Source: Flavipsychrobacter sp. (GTDB lineage: Bacteria; Bacteroidota; Bacteroidia; Chitinophagales; Chitinophagaceae). From it: a stretch of 64,000 nt of DNA. A model generated the notes under the pieces. That model did not search any database. It was given only the letters and a program-made list of their open reading frames with translations, and was not told the DNA's origin. How positions within the stretch are numbered: position 1 is the stretch's first letter; each line of letters starts with the position of its first letter. Both the position numbers and the translations under genes were made by a program. Positions 27,391 through 36,467 of this stretch are shown piece after piece. The stretch spans positions 62,001 to 126,000 of the forward strand of contig JAFIGV010000015.1 in NCBI GenBank assembly GCA_017849575.1, given 5' to 3'.

Positions 27391-27512
27391 CGTTTATAGC
27401 ATTTCCTTACCATTTCCTGTTAACTCTATCTAAAACAACCGGTGTTTTTATAGGAAGGGCATTGGACTGGCACATTAGTGGTAATAGACTGATTGAATCA
27501 AAAACCGATACT

Positions 27513-28031
27513 ATGAAAACGATGATGTCAGTATTAGGATTGAGCTTAGGACTGCTGTTTTCGGCTTGTAATCATTCTGGTGTAGAGCAGCAGCAACAGT
27601 TGCAATTGCAGGCACAGCAACATACCATAGATTCCATGAAAATGGCCGTAGCACAGCAGCACATGCTTGACTCGATGGCTAAGGCGAACGAGGCAGCGGT
27701 GGCAAAAGCCAAAGCGTCGGCTGCAGCGTCAAAACGGGTAACCACGCATAGGAGTAGTTCGCGAAGCTATGCCCGTAATTCGGTAAACCGTTATACGGGT
27801 TATACACAGCAACCGGTTCAAAATATTCCCGTACAATCATCCCAACAACAGCGCCCGAAGGGATGGAGTGCAAAAGCAAAGGGGGCACTGATCGGAGCAG
27901 GTGTAGGAGCTGCAACGGGCGCCGTAGTCAATAAAAGAAACAGAGCTGCGGGTGCCGTTATCGGCGGTTTACTTGGAGCGGGTGCGGGAACCGGCGTAGG
28001 CGCCATTATAGACAAAAAGAACGGCCGGTAA
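27513..28031 (+). CDS. Glycine-zipper lipoprotein (YMGG-like)
   Basis: A 172-residue lipoprotein. The start MKTMMSVLGLSLGLLFSAC gives a lipobox Cys; a Gln-rich and Ala/Lys-rich low-complexity helix follows (about residues 25-75), then a Ser/Arg/Tyr region, and the C-terminus is a glycine zipper: GALIGAGVGAATGAVV and GAVIGGLLGAGAGTGVGAII. Such zippers insert in or span membranes. Function is unknown. The frame is open from 27351, but only the ATG at 27513 gives a signal sequence. Confidence 0.8.
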   Translation: MKTMMSVLGLSLGLLFSACNHSGVEQQQQLQLQAQQHTIDSMKMAVAQQHMLDSMAKANEAAVAKAKASAAASKRVTTHRSSSRSYARNSVNRYTGYTQQPVQNIPVQSSQQQRPKGWSAKAKGALIGAGVGAATGAVVNKRNRAAGAVIGGLLGAGAGTGVGAIIDKKNGR

Positions 28032-28050
28032 ATATTGTTAAGATGTGTAG

Positions 28051-28084
28051 AACAGAATGAGACATAACGTTTCATTCTGTTTTG
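28051..28084. terminator. Bidirectional terminator hairpin
   Basis: AACAGAATGAGA / TTTCATTCTGTT form a 12-bp stem with T-rich flanks, between two convergent genes (stops at 28031 and 28086). Confidence 0.7.
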
Positions 28085-28085
28085 C

Positions 28086-29294
28086 TTAAACTCTCTTGAT
28101 TGCTTGTTTCACAGACCGGCTTACTTGACCCGAAAAGATAAAGGCAGTCACCAGGGCGCCCAGCCACACGGGCCATCCGGGTAGTAAAGGAAGTTTTAAA
28201 GACATTTTTGGAGCCCAGGTACTTAGGGCAATCTGTAGCACGACGGTAATCAACACACTCAGTGCAACGGACGTAAACACAAGCGGTAAGAAATGTGTCC
28301 GCACAAAACGGCGCAGGGCGCGGCCCTCATATCCGATCTGCAGGAGCAGCGTAAGGGATGAGCTGGCTTGCGCTATGGTTAGTTCGATGAACATTACAAA
28401 TACGAGAATGCTGATGGCCATCAACATAATAGCTAAAACACCGGTGGCCAATACAACCACATCTACCACCGCACGCATTTTACTCCACCGCAGCTTTTCG
28501 GCGTTGGCCACATAGCCCCGCTTTTCCAAAAATTGTACAAACTCAGTGCTCGAGGGATCCTTTACGGACAATATAACCCGGGAAGGACGGACATGTGAGC
28601 CGCCTATCGAAAACTTTTGATTGGCATAGCTCATGAACGACTGCGGTACCAACACAGAGGTTATCCGGTCTGAAAACCCGACCACATGGGCGGAATAAGT
28701 CTGGCGCACCTCCGGTAGTCCTATATTCAGATCGAAAGCCAGTGCCTGAATAGACTTTTCTGAAAGTTGGGGCAGCCCCTGGCTGATGGCGAAACCATAG
28801 TTATACAGGTTTAAAAATTCCCGCGACATAATGATAGGTACCTGTTGACTGCCCTCTTCCCAATGCCAGTCTTCCGGTCTTTCGTCAATAAAGCGATCTG
28901 GTACCGCCTCGAGAAAAACGTCGGAGCTGAAGGCTAGTCGGCTATTCAGGGTAATGTAGGCAGGGAAGCGATTGGACGTGAGCACGCCCGCGTCCGACAC
29001 CTGTGGAGCCGAAAGCAGTTGGTCTATTTCGCCGTCGCCGAAGATGGTCGTTTCCGGCTTCCCCATATTTTCGCTGGTGATTTTTTTGCTGATGGTCAAA
29101 AAGGTCTTCCCCAGCGAATCATCGTTGTGGTTTCCATAAAGCAATTCTCTGAAATTCCACCAGATGAGCAAGGATATCAGCAGTAGGGTAGTGCCGGCGC
29201 ATAGGCTGATCCAGGCCATAACCAATCTTCCGCGATTTCTTCTGCGAAAAATGAGTTGGCGGAGCAAACTTTTTTGCGATTGTAAAGTGTTCAT
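28086..29294 (-). CDS. ABC transporter permease (FtsX/MacB-like)
   Basis: A 402-residue membrane protein with one N-terminal membrane segment (about residues 27-49), a large extracytoplasmic domain (about 50-275) and three C-terminal segments (about 280-310, 335-360, 370-390): the layout of FtsX/LolC-type permeases that act mechanically on envelope lipids, lipoproteins or peptides. No family-specific residues were recognised. It starts 6 bases after the ATPase gene, so the two form an operon and a probable exporter. Substrate unknown. Confidence 0.78.
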   Translation of the reverse strand: MNTLQSQKSLLRQLIFRRRNRGRLVMAWISLCAGTTLLLISLLIWWNFRELLYGNHNDDSLGKTFLTISKKITSENMGKPETTIFGDGEIDQLLSAPQVSDAGVLTSNRFPAYITLNSRLAFSSDVFLEAVPDRFIDERPEDWHWEEGSQQVPIIMSREFLNLYNYGFAISQGLPQLSEKSIQALAFDLNIGLPEVRQTYSAHVVGFSDRITSVLVPQSFMSYANQKFSIGGSHVRPSRVILSVKDPSSTEFVQFLEKRGYVANAEKLRWSKMRAVVDVVVLATGVLAIMLMAISILVFVMFIELTIAQASSSLTLLLQIGYEGRALRRFVRTHFLPLVFTSVALSVLITVVLQIALSTWAPKMSLKLPLLPGWPVWLGALVTAFIFSGQVSRSVKQAIKRV

Positions 29295-29300
29295 AGCTTG

Positions 29301-29945
29301 CTATAGGTAAAGTACACGATGGTAAGGAAACAAGTTGTTGGGTTCAAGATCCGCTAACAGGATACCTGCGTTATTTTTCTCCACCACTTCCTGTATCAGA
29401 GCGGCTGCTTTCTCGATATTCATCTGGTCGAGGTGACTAAAAGGCTCATCCATCAGCAGCCAGTCGAAAGGTTGTAACAGTGCCCTTGCAATGGCTACAC
29501 GTTGCTGCTCTCCATAGGAAAGCGTTCGTGCAAGTGCATTCCTTTTATCTGCAATGCCCAGGCGATAAAGCATGTTTTCGGCTGCATCGGCGGTAACAGA
29601 AGGTGTGAGCGTTCGCTTGATTTCGAGGTTTTCCATAGCCGTCAGGTCCGGAAACAGACGCATGTCCTGAAACACAATGCTCAGATAACCGGCGCGCAGG
29701 CGGGCTAACTGTGTTTCTTCCATGTTTTTTATATCAGCTCCTTCCCAGGTCGCCTCCCCTTCATAGTCGTTTCTGAGACCGTAAATGATGCTCATGAAGG
29801 TGGATTTTCCCGTGCCGGAAGGTGCCTGGATAAAAATTCGCTGCCCGTGAGACAAACTTACCTGCTGTAGCCATACGTCCGAACTGTTGGGGGCTATCTT
29901 CTCCCGGAGCGGCAGGGGAAGCAATCCGTTCAGCTTCAACTCCAT
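29301..29945 (-). CDS. ABC transporter ATP-binding protein (LolD/MacB type)
   Basis: A 214-residue ABC ATPase. Walker A APSGTGKST is at residues 41-49, the Q-loop in VFQDMRLFP, the signature LSYGEQQRVAIARAL from residue 142, Walker B WLLMDEP at about 162-168, and the D-loop SHLDQ. Signature LSYGEQQ differs slightly from the common LSGGQ, as in many lipoprotein-release ATPases. It pairs with the downstream permease. The usual switch His near the C-terminus is not obvious: the region reads NNAGILLADLEPNN, with Asp where ITHD is expected, which is worth noting. Confidence 0.88.
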   Translation of the reverse strand: MELKLNGLLPLPLREKIAPNSSDVWLQQVSLSHGQRIFIQAPSGTGKSTFMSIIYGLRNDYEGEATWEGADIKNMEETQLARLRAGYLSIVFQDMRLFPDLTAMENLEIKRTLTPSVTADAAENMLYRLGIADKRNALARTLSYGEQQRVAIARALLQPFDWLLMDEPFSHLDQMNIEKAAALIQEVVEKNNAGILLADLEPNNLFPYHRVLYL

Positions 29946-30030
29946 AGCCGATTTCTTTTTTTAGTTTTCCTCATCCTGCATGTTCTGTGCATCGCCTTGC
30001 TTTTTCTTTCTACAATTGGTAAATTTAGGT

Positions 30031-31824
30031 ATGATCAATCGTCTTTTCGATATTGTTGCCCAAAGGAGCGCCGATGAGCCAGATGCAGTAATGCTGGCAG
30101 CAAAAGAAAATGGCGAATGGCGTAGCTATACATGCCATGGAGTATGGCAGGCGGCAGAGCAGTTTTGCGGAGGGCTCACGCAACTGGGCATCAGCAATAA
30201 ACGGCTTGAACCCGAATATCAGGAAAAGATCGCCATCATTTCACCTAATCGGCCCGAGTGGATCATTAGCGACCTTGCCGTTCAGATGTGCGGTGCAGTG
30301 CTGACGCCCATTTACCCAACCATCAGTCCTCAGGAAATTTCCTTTATTCTTAACGAGGCACAGGTGAGTAAAGTGATCATTGCGAATAATGAATTGTACC
30401 TGCGTTTCCGGGATGCATTGAAACAGGTGCCCACTGTACAACACCTCATCTCTTTCGACAAGATTGAAGGCGTACTGCATTGGAAAGATTTGTTGCGCGA
30501 TACCCGTCCTGACCCTGAGGTGCTGCAGCGTATCACCGAAAATACGCTTGCCACTATCATCTATACCTCCGGTACCACCGGCGATCCTAAAGGTGTAATG
30601 CTCACTCATAAAAACATTGTGAGCAATGTGCAGGATAGCATGCCCGAATTTTGCTTTGCAGAGAAAGGCGGGCGGGCCCTGAGCTTTCTGCCGCTCAACC
30701 ACATCTTCGAAAGAATGGTGAGCTATATCTACCTGCAGGCGGGAGTGGCTATTTACTATGCAGAGAGTATGGATACCATCGGGGATAATCTCAAAGAAGT
30801 AAAGCCTATAGTCTTTACCACCGTGCCACGGCTGCTGGAGAAAGTGTATGAAAAAATACTCGCCAAAGGGCTGGAGCTAAAAGGGATAAAACGCGCACTT
30901 TTCTTCTGGGCATTGAATCTGGGTTTTAGGTACGATAACGTAAAATCCGGGGGGTGGTGGTATCAAATGCAGCTTCGCCTGGCTAATAACCTGATATTTT
31001 CTAAATGGCGCGAGGCACTCGGCGGCAGGGTGAAGGCAATTGTTACCGGCTCGGCAGCCTGTCAGGAACGCTTGATCCGGATTTTTACCGCAGCGCGTAT
31101 CATCATCATGGAAGGATATGGTTTGACCGAAACCTCACCCGTAATATCGGTAAATCAGTTTGCCTCTGAGGGTAGGCGTATCGGTACGATTGGTCCTGTG
31201 CTTCGAAATGTAGAAGTAAAGATTGCTGAAGATGGTGAAATACTGGTGCGCGGTGCCAACATCACTGCGGGATATTATAAGCGGCCCGAGCTTACACGCG
31301 AAGCGCTGAAAGAAGGATGGTTTCATACCGGAGATATCGGCGAATGGGTGGAGGGACGCTTTTTAAAGATCACCGATAGAAAAAAGGAAATTTTCAAAAC
31401 TTCCGGCGGTAAATATGTAGCGCCACAGGTGATTGAAAATAAAATGAAGGAAAGCGTGTTTATTGAACAGATTATGATCGTTGGGCCCGGACGGAAGTTT
31501 GTCTCAGCGCTGATCGTGCCTGCTTTCACCCATGTGCGCAAGTATCTCTCAGACCACGGTCTGCAACCCCCGGCCGACAATGCAGCTTTGATAGCGCTGC
31601 CGCAGGCGCAAGATCTGATACAAAAGCAAATCGATAAGTTTAATCCCCAGTTTAGCCACGTGGAGCAGGTAAAGAAATTTGCGCTGCTCCCCGCCGAGTG
31701 GACGGTTGATAGTGGAGAGCTTACGCCTTCCCTAAAGATCAAGCGTAAACAGATAGAGCAAAAGTATAAAGATCAGATAGAGTCACTTTATGCCGATGGT
31801 CAGGCTGCTTCCTCACTGCGCTGA
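30031..31824 (+). CDS. fadD: Long-chain acyl-CoA synthetase (AMP-forming)
   Basis: A 597-residue ANL-superfamily enzyme that activates fatty acids to acyl-CoA via an acyl-AMP intermediate. The P-loop-like A3 motif TIIYTSGTTGDPKGVMLTHK, the A5 motif EGYGLTETSPV, the A7/A8 TGDIGEWVEGRFLKITDRKK and the adenylate-transferring A10 Lys region (PSLKIKRKQI) are all present. It is cytoplasmic or membrane-associated. ATG 30031 follows a TAAATTTA near-consensus -7 element by three bases; the in-frame codon at 29980 is far too close to the divergent gene. Confidence 0.93.
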   Translation: MINRLFDIVAQRSADEPDAVMLAAKENGEWRSYTCHGVWQAAEQFCGGLTQLGISNKRLEPEYQEKIAIISPNRPEWIISDLAVQMCGAVLTPIYPTISPQEISFILNEAQVSKVIIANNELYLRFRDALKQVPTVQHLISFDKIEGVLHWKDLLRDTRPDPEVLQRITENTLATIIYTSGTTGDPKGVMLTHKNIVSNVQDSMPEFCFAEKGGRALSFLPLNHIFERMVSYIYLQAGVAIYYAESMDTIGDNLKEVKPIVFTTVPRLLEKVYEKILAKGLELKGIKRALFFWALNLGFRYDNVKSGGWWYQMQLRLANNLIFSKWREALGGRVKAIVTGSAACQERLIRIFTAARIIIMEGYGLTETSPVISVNQFASEGRRIGTIGPVLRNVEVKIAEDGEILVRGANITAGYYKRPELTREALKEGWFHTGDIGEWVEGRFLKITDRKKEIFKTSGGKYVAPQVIENKMKESVFIEQIMIVGPGRKFVSALIVPAFTHVRKYLSDHGLQPPADNAALIALPQAQDLIQKQIDKFNPQFSHVEQVKKFALLPAEWTVDSGELTPSLKIKRKQIEQKYKDQIESLYADGQAASSLR

Positions 31825-32189
31825 TTGGGATCTCCGGGGATGTCGGGATGCATGCGCGCCTTCTGAATGTCTTTCTCCCACGCATCATAATCTATTACCG
31901 AAAAGCGTGCATCGTCGTATTGCAGCCAGGTGAGTTGCACCACGTTGTCATCAACAATATGCTTTCCGCGCGAAAGTTGGTTGATTGTATCCAGATCAAT
32001 TTCCATGACTACTTGCAACGATTGGTCATTGAAAAAGTATCGGCTCACCGTAGACGTGTTGATCAGATTTCGGGCAAAGCACAGTCTTTTTTCTGTGAGG
32101 ATCAACCGGCCATGCTCTGCCCGGTCATCGCTTTTTATCCAGGTTGCCGGCTCATTCCTGATGATTTTTTTCCTGATGCACAATTTCAT
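31800..32189 (-). CDS. Hypothetical protein, possibly GRAM/PH-like
   Basis: A 129-residue soluble protein. The pattern RAEHGRLILTEKRLCFARN followed by LDTINQLSRGKH and VVQLTW resembles the beta-hairpin-helix pattern of GRAM or bacterial PH domains that read out membrane lipids or act as small regulators, but the match is by eye only. Residues W-x-K-D-I near YDAWEKDIQ close it. The last 25 bases overlap the end of the convergent acyl-CoA synthetase gene. The family is not certain. Confidence 0.6.
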   Translation of the reverse strand: MKLCIRKKIIRNEPATWIKSDDRAEHGRLILTEKRLCFARNLINTSTVSRYFFNDQSLQVVMEIDLDTINQLSRGKHIVDDNVVQLTWLQYDDARFSVIDYDAWEKDIQKARMHPDIPGDPNQRSEEAA

Positions 32190-32219
32190 TCATCCCCTTT
32201 TTCATACTACAGCTTTTTG

Positions 32220-33173
32220 TTAGTCAATACCCCCTTTTTCCCTCACGTAGCCCGGCGAAAAAGTTCGTGGCCGCAGCAGGCGAAGCATCTGCAGGAGCAC
32301 CGACAGAAGTATCAAAGCCATGCCAGCGTAGAAGCTCTGATTGAGTTCTTCATTTTCTTTGAAAAAAAGGAAGGCCAGCAGAATGCCGTACACCGGTTCA
32401 AGGTTCACACTGAGTGTAGCCGTAAAAGAACTGATGTACTTGAGTGCATTGAGGGCAAGCGACTGTGCCCATACGGTGCAGCACAGGCTCAGGATGACCA
32501 GCCAGAGCGCGTCCATAAGGCTGGGCATCAAGCGCACCTGCTGTCCGTAGCCCATGTAGAAAGGCAGCAGCACCGAAATGAGCAGCCAACCCGCGGTCAT
32601 TTCATAAAACACCATGGTTCTTGCCGGGTATTTGTTGGCAATGCGCTTGTTGAGAATAGTAAACACCGAACTTAAGATTGCGGCAACGATACCCGACAGA
32701 ATGCCCAGGTTGCGATGGGGTAGTACGTCCGGCACTACATCCTGTCCTGAAAGTTTTTTCCATTCCGGTATCAGATACATCACCAGTACGCCGGTGAGTG
32801 CCAGTGCACCAATCCCCAGTTCTTTTCCATCAATCTTACGCTTATGCACCACAGCATCAAAAACTGTGGTGAAAATGCTTGCCGTAGAGAGACAGATCAA
32901 CGCAATAGACGCATTGGCGAGCTTAATGGCGCCGTAAAAGGCCACCCAGTGCAGAGCCATCAGGCAGCCTACCCAGATGAGCTGCCACACATCTTTGCGC
33001 GCTATGGCTACCCACTGTTTTCGATAACTTAATATCAGCGCCATGAAAACTGCGGTAAGCAGCATGCGGTACCATACGAGCACGGGCGCGTCGAAGCTAA
33101 TGGCACGGCCCAATACGCCGGTAAATCCCCAGAGCATTACGGCAAGATGAATCTGCAACAGTGCTTTTTTCAT
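32220..33173 (-). CDS. EamA-family transporter (drug/metabolite superfamily)
   Basis: A 317-residue inner-membrane protein with about ten hydrophobic helices arranged as two EamA halves (about residues 5-140 and 160-295), typified by LQIHLAVMLWGFTGVLGRAI in the first half and LNLEPVYGILLAFLFFKENE in the second. Family members export small metabolites; no substrate is predictable. The frame continues to 33347, but a minus-strand TATGTTTG element at 33189-33196 favours the ATG at 33173. It is divergent from arginine decarboxylase. Confidence 0.85.
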   Translation of the reverse strand: MKKALLQIHLAVMLWGFTGVLGRAISFDAPVLVWYRMLLTAVFMALILSYRKQWVAIARKDVWQLIWVGCLMALHWVAFYGAIKLANASIALICLSTASIFTTVFDAVVHKRKIDGKELGIGALALTGVLVMYLIPEWKKLSGQDVVPDVLPHRNLGILSGIVAAILSSVFTILNKRIANKYPARTMVFYEMTAGWLLISVLLPFYMGYGQQVRLMPSLMDALWLVILSLCCTVWAQSLALNALKYISSFTATLSVNLEPVYGILLAFLFFKENEELNQSFYAGMALILLSVLLQMLRLLRPRTFSPGYVREKGGID

Positions 33174-33188
33174 ACGAATGAGCGACCG

Positions 33189-33196
33189 CAAACATA
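33189..33196 (-). promoter_or_regulatory. -7 element (TAtgTTTG) for the EamA transporter
   Basis: Minus-strand TATGTTTG, 15 bases before the EamA ATG. Confidence 0.5.
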
Positions 33197-33275
33197 CTCT
33201 AAATCCCGAGCAGCACGGGGTTTCGTTTATGAAGCTTCTTTCGGAAAAAAAAGAGTACGCATCTATGCAAATAGC

Positions 33276-33283
33276 TAACTTTG
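33276..33283 (+). promoter_or_regulatory. -7 element (TAacTTTG) for arginine decarboxylase
   Basis: TAACTTTG, 53 bases before the ATG of the decarboxylase gene; no clear -33 partner. Confidence 0.5.
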
Positions 33284-33336
33284 TTTCTTCAAAAAATTTC
33301 TGGTATCGTTTACTTTTTCTTCCCGCCGAAAAATAG

Positions 33337-34749
33337 ATGAATAACACTTACTCAGATCTCGTCCACCAGACGTTTGATTTTCCGCAAAAGGATTTTGATG
33401 TTCGCGATAATTATCTGCATTTTAATGGTGTAGATATTAAAAAGCTGATCGACAAATACGGTACACCGTTCAAGCTTACTTATCTGCCTAAAATCGGACA
33501 GCAGGTGGCTAAGGCGAAAAAGATGTTTAATGATGCCATTAAGCGACACCGGTACGAAGGACAGTATTATTACTGCTATTGTACCAAGAGCTCGCATTTT
33601 TCCTTTATCGTGGAAGAAACGCTTAAGCAGAATGTGCATATCGAAACTTCATTTGCCTACGATATCGAAATCATACGGCAGTTGTACAAGCGCAGAAAGG
33701 TGAATAAAGATACCTTTATCATCTGCAATGGCTTCAAGACAAGAGCTTATACACGCAATATCGCACAACTTATCAATGCCGGTTTTCGAAACGTGATACC
33801 GGTCTTGGATAACAAAAATGAATTTGAGGATTATAAGCGCTCCATCAGGGCCAAAGATCCGGTGAAGATCGGTATCCGGATTGCGAGCGAAGAAGAACCG
33901 ACGTTCGATTTTTATACGTCAAGACTGGGCATCAGAAGCAGGGATGTTTTGGAATTTTATGTGGACAAGATCAAAGGCAATGAGCGCTTTCAACTGAAGA
34001 TGCTTCATTTCTTTATGAATAAGGGCATAAAGGATGATATTTATTACTGGAGCGAACTGAATAAGGTGGTCAATCTTTATTGCCAACTTAAAAAAATATG
34101 TCCCGAGCTCGATGGTTTAAATATTGGCGGAGGCTTCCCCATCAAACATTCGCTGGCTTTCGATTACGACTATAATTATATGGTCAATGAGATTGTCAGC
34201 AACATCCGCAAAGTTTGTAAGAAAAACAAAGTGGAAGTGCCGGATATCTATACCGAATTCGGTTCGTTCACTGTAGGCGAAAGCGGCGCTGTGATTTATA
34301 GCGTGCTGGATGAAAAAATGCAGAACGACCGTGAGATTTGGTACATGATCGACAGTTCTTTTATTACCACATTGCCAGATACCTGGGGAATCGGTGAAAA
34401 GTTTTTACTGCTGCCCATCAACAAATGGGATAAAGAATATCAGGAAGTGCATCTCGGCGGGCTTACCTGCGATAGTCATGATTTTTATACCTCAGAAGAA
34501 CATATCAACGCGGTGTTTTTGCCGCGTCTGGAAAAAGAGAAAGGCGCGGAACCTTTGTTCATCGGATTTTTTCACACCGGCGCCTATCAGGATCAACTGG
34601 CAGGTTATGGAGGCATCAAACACTGCATGATTCCATCACCCAAGCATGTGGTGGTAGAATATAATAAGGATGGCGAACTGGAAGATTGGCTGTACGCAAA
34701 AGAACAATCGCCGCAAAGTATGTTGAAAATACTGGGTTATATAAAATGA
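33337..34749 (+). CDS. speA: Arginine decarboxylase, PLP fold-III
   Basis: A 470-residue PLP enzyme of the alanine racemase-fold decarboxylase family (biosynthetic arginine decarboxylase of Bacteroidota), making agmatine from arginine for polyamine synthesis. The PLP lysine is in YCYCTKSSHF (Lys84). Other landmarks are LGIRSRDVLEF, the glycine-rich LNIGGGFPIKH that binds the phosphate and, near the C-terminus, FFHTGAYQDQ. The family also includes lysine/ornithine/diaminopimelate decarboxylases, so arginine as substrate rests on length and overall resemblance. A spermidine-synthase-like gene is 26 kb upstream. Confidence 0.85.
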   Translation: MNNTYSDLVHQTFDFPQKDFDVRDNYLHFNGVDIKKLIDKYGTPFKLTYLPKIGQQVAKAKKMFNDAIKRHRYEGQYYYCYCTKSSHFSFIVEETLKQNVHIETSFAYDIEIIRQLYKRRKVNKDTFIICNGFKTRAYTRNIAQLINAGFRNVIPVLDNKNEFEDYKRSIRAKDPVKIGIRIASEEEPTFDFYTSRLGIRSRDVLEFYVDKIKGNERFQLKMLHFFMNKGIKDDIYYWSELNKVVNLYCQLKKICPELDGLNIGGGFPIKHSLAFDYDYNYMVNEIVSNIRKVCKKNKVEVPDIYTEFGSFTVGESGAVIYSVLDEKMQNDREIWYMIDSSFITTLPDTWGIGEKFLLLPINKWDKEYQEVHLGGLTCDSHDFYTSEEHINAVFLPRLEKEKGAEPLFIGFFHTGAYQDQLAGYGGIKHCMIPSPKHVVVEYNKDGELEDWLYAKEQSPQSMLKILGYIK

Positions 34750-34750
34750 T

Positions 34751-34785
34751 AAAGTCCGGTGCGAACCGGACCTTTCATGTTTTTG
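34751..34785. terminator. Terminator between convergent speA and hsp20
   Basis: GTCCGGT / ACCGGAC (34754-34771, loop GCGA) with a T-run at 34780-34784; also T-rich on the other strand, so it can serve both genes. Confidence 0.65.
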
Positions 34786-34794
34786 TGCCTGTAC

Positions 34795-35241
34795 TTAGGC
34801 GATGCTGATCTCCTGCGACTTGGGCGCTGCGAGTTCTTTCTTCGGCAGGGTAATGGAAAGAATTCCGTCGTTGTAGGCCGCACTTATATCACCAACATTT
34901 ATCTTGTCATTCAGCGTAAAGCTGCGACGGAAGGTCTGCATCTTGAATTCCTTTCTGATCCATTTTCCTTCGCTGCTTTTTTCGTTTTCTTCCTTGTGTT
35001 CGTAAGATATATGAAGCACATTGCGATCGACATTGATCTTAAAGTCTTCTTTTTTCAGACCGGGTGCAGCCAGTTTCATTTCATAAGCGGTTTCTGTTTC
35101 CATAATGTTGGCCGGAGCACTCACGGTATCATTCCAGCTTTCTTCTCCGAAAACGTTCTGAAATCCGTTTTGAAATACATCCTCTATCAGGCCGCCAATG
35201 GTTTTAGGCATGAGTCCGAAACTTGATCTTGATTTGTACAT
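34795..35241 (-). CDS. Hsp20/alpha-crystallin small heat-shock protein
   Basis: A 148-residue ATP-independent holdase that binds unfolding cytoplasmic proteins. The alpha-crystallin domain runs about residues 38-140: TAYEMKLAAPGLKKEDFKIN, then WIRKEFKMQTFRRSFTL, then AAYNDGILSITLPKKE. The C-terminal IxI anchor motif is ISI. Its upstream region (35242-35320) has no clear vegetative -7 element and no HrcA-type palindrome that I can see. Convergent with arginine decarboxylase. Confidence 0.95.
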   Translation of the reverse strand: MYKSRSSFGLMPKTIGGLIEDVFQNGFQNVFGEESWNDTVSAPANIMETETAYEMKLAAPGLKKEDFKINVDRNVLHISYEHKEENEKSSEGKWIRKEFKMQTFRRSFTLNDKINVGDISAAYNDGILSITLPKKELAAPKSQEISIA

Positions 35242-35498
35242 AATTATTGCTTTTTGTTGTTTGAAAATTGGTTTATCCTCCTCTTTGCAAACAAGGTACC
35301 ATCGCCGTTTTTCAGCAAAAATGGCAAAATTAAGCTATTGAAAATGACAAAATTGCAGATCGTCAAAGAAAAGGGCAGGTTTTTCCCTTCAAAAATGACC
35401 GAAGGAGCCGTCTTTTCCTGACGGTAAGGGAAGAGACAAACGAAGCAAATAGGAGATATAAATAAAAATTTATTTCGTTTTCCGAATCCTTTTTTAGA

Positions 35499-35569
35499 TA
35501 TTTGCAATGCTTACGATGGGTTAGTAAGTGCAATCCTTCCCGATGTACCAGGTGCATCGGGATTTTTTT
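35499..35569 (+). ncRNA. Candidate small RNA or orphan terminator element
   Basis: In the 326-base gap between two leftward genes lies a + strand element: a weak stem CTTAC / GTAAG (35510-35532), then a strong stem TCCCGATG / CATCGGGA (35538-35562, loop TACCAGG T) followed by TTTTTTT (35563-35569). No + strand gene precedes it, and the minus-strand copy lacks a T-run, so it looks like the end of a short + strand transcript. A TAGATATTTG sequence at 35495-35504 could be an imperfect -7. The rest of the gap (35242-35494) is A/T-rich with no recognisable gene; a possible minus-strand frame at 35244-35507 looks like random coding. Confidence 0.4.
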
Positions 35570-36443
35570 ATGTCGTCACCGTTTTAGACAAGTAACTATC
35601 TACTGTTCCGAACAAAAAATCGGGATATTCCGAGGCGAATTTCAGTTTTACAAAGCCGCCAATCAGGGGGCGTTTTGCAGGTTGTTGCAACGAAGCAGTG
35701 TCCACGGGTATCAGCTCGTAAGATGCCTGGGGGAAATACTCGAGCACCCTCAAAGCAAGCTCTACCCGGTTCATAAAATCGGAGCTGCAAATGTGATACA
35801 CGCCCGACTTTCCATCGCGTAGCAATACACACATTGCTCTGGCAATATCCCATGCGTTGGTGGGTGTGGCAAACTGATCGTAGGGAAGTTTCAGCGTAAG
35901 CTTCTGATTGTTCTTACACTGATCAATAATCCGTGCAATAAAATTTTTGCCACGCACTTCGTCTCCATAAACGTTGGTGATGCGCAAAACCAATGCATTC
36001 ACCGGTTCGTTTAATGCCATCTGCTCGGCTTCCAGCTTGTGCCGGGCATATACGCTTAGCGGATTTACGGGAGCGTCTTCGGTGTACGGACCCGCTTTTC
36101 CGTCGAATACATAGTCGGTGGAGATGTACACAAATCTTGCGGTGGTGCGTTTAGCAAGCTCCAGCAGGTTTCGCGTGCTTTCTACCGTCTTCTGATAGCT
36201 TTCTTCTTCGTGTGTTTCGCAATAGTCCACATGGGTCAGGGCACCGCAGTGTACGATAACGTCCGGCCGCCACCCGGCTACATCGAAATTATCCGGATGC
36301 GCGGGTTCGAGGGTATTGTAAAAAACTGTGTTTTCGGTTGGAAAAGAAAAGTATGACCCTTTTACCTCCCAGCCTTGTTCGGAAAAATGCCGCATACAAT
36401 TGCTACCCACCAGTCCAGAAGCTCCTGCAATAAAAACCCTCAT
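35568..36443 (-). CDS. RmlD-like NAD(P)-dependent sugar-nucleotide reductase
   Basis: A 291-residue short-chain reductase similar to dTDP-4-dehydrorhamnose reductase (RmlD). The start MRVFIAGASGLVGSN contains the Rossmann GxxGxxG; the catalytic region has FVYISTDYVFDGKAGPY and the active-site Y-x3-K pair in YARHKLEAEQM. No other rhamnose genes (rmlA-C) lie nearby, so the real substrate may differ. ATG 36443 is used because the nine extra upstream residues precede the Rossmann motif unlike relatives. Confidence 0.8.
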   Translation of the reverse strand: MRVFIAGASGLVGSNCMRHFSEQGWEVKGSYFSFPTENTVFYNTLEPAHPDNFDVAGWRPDVIVHCGALTHVDYCETHEEESYQKTVESTRNLLELAKRTTARFVYISTDYVFDGKAGPYTEDAPVNPLSVYARHKLEAEQMALNEPVNALVLRITNVYGDEVRGKNFIARIIDQCKNNQKLTLKLPYDQFATPTNAWDIARAMCVLLRDGKSGVYHICSSDFMNRVELALRVLEYFPQASYELIPVDTASLQQPAKRPLIGGFVKLKFASEYPDFLFGTVDSYLSKTVTT

Positions 36444-36467
36444 AGAAAACTTTGAGGCGCTAAAATA

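Noticed and set aside
35244-35507. 87-residue minus-strand frame in the hsp20 upstream gap
   Set aside because: Cys/Phe-rich, no recognisable domain, and it would fill the promoter region of hsp20; treated as random coding.
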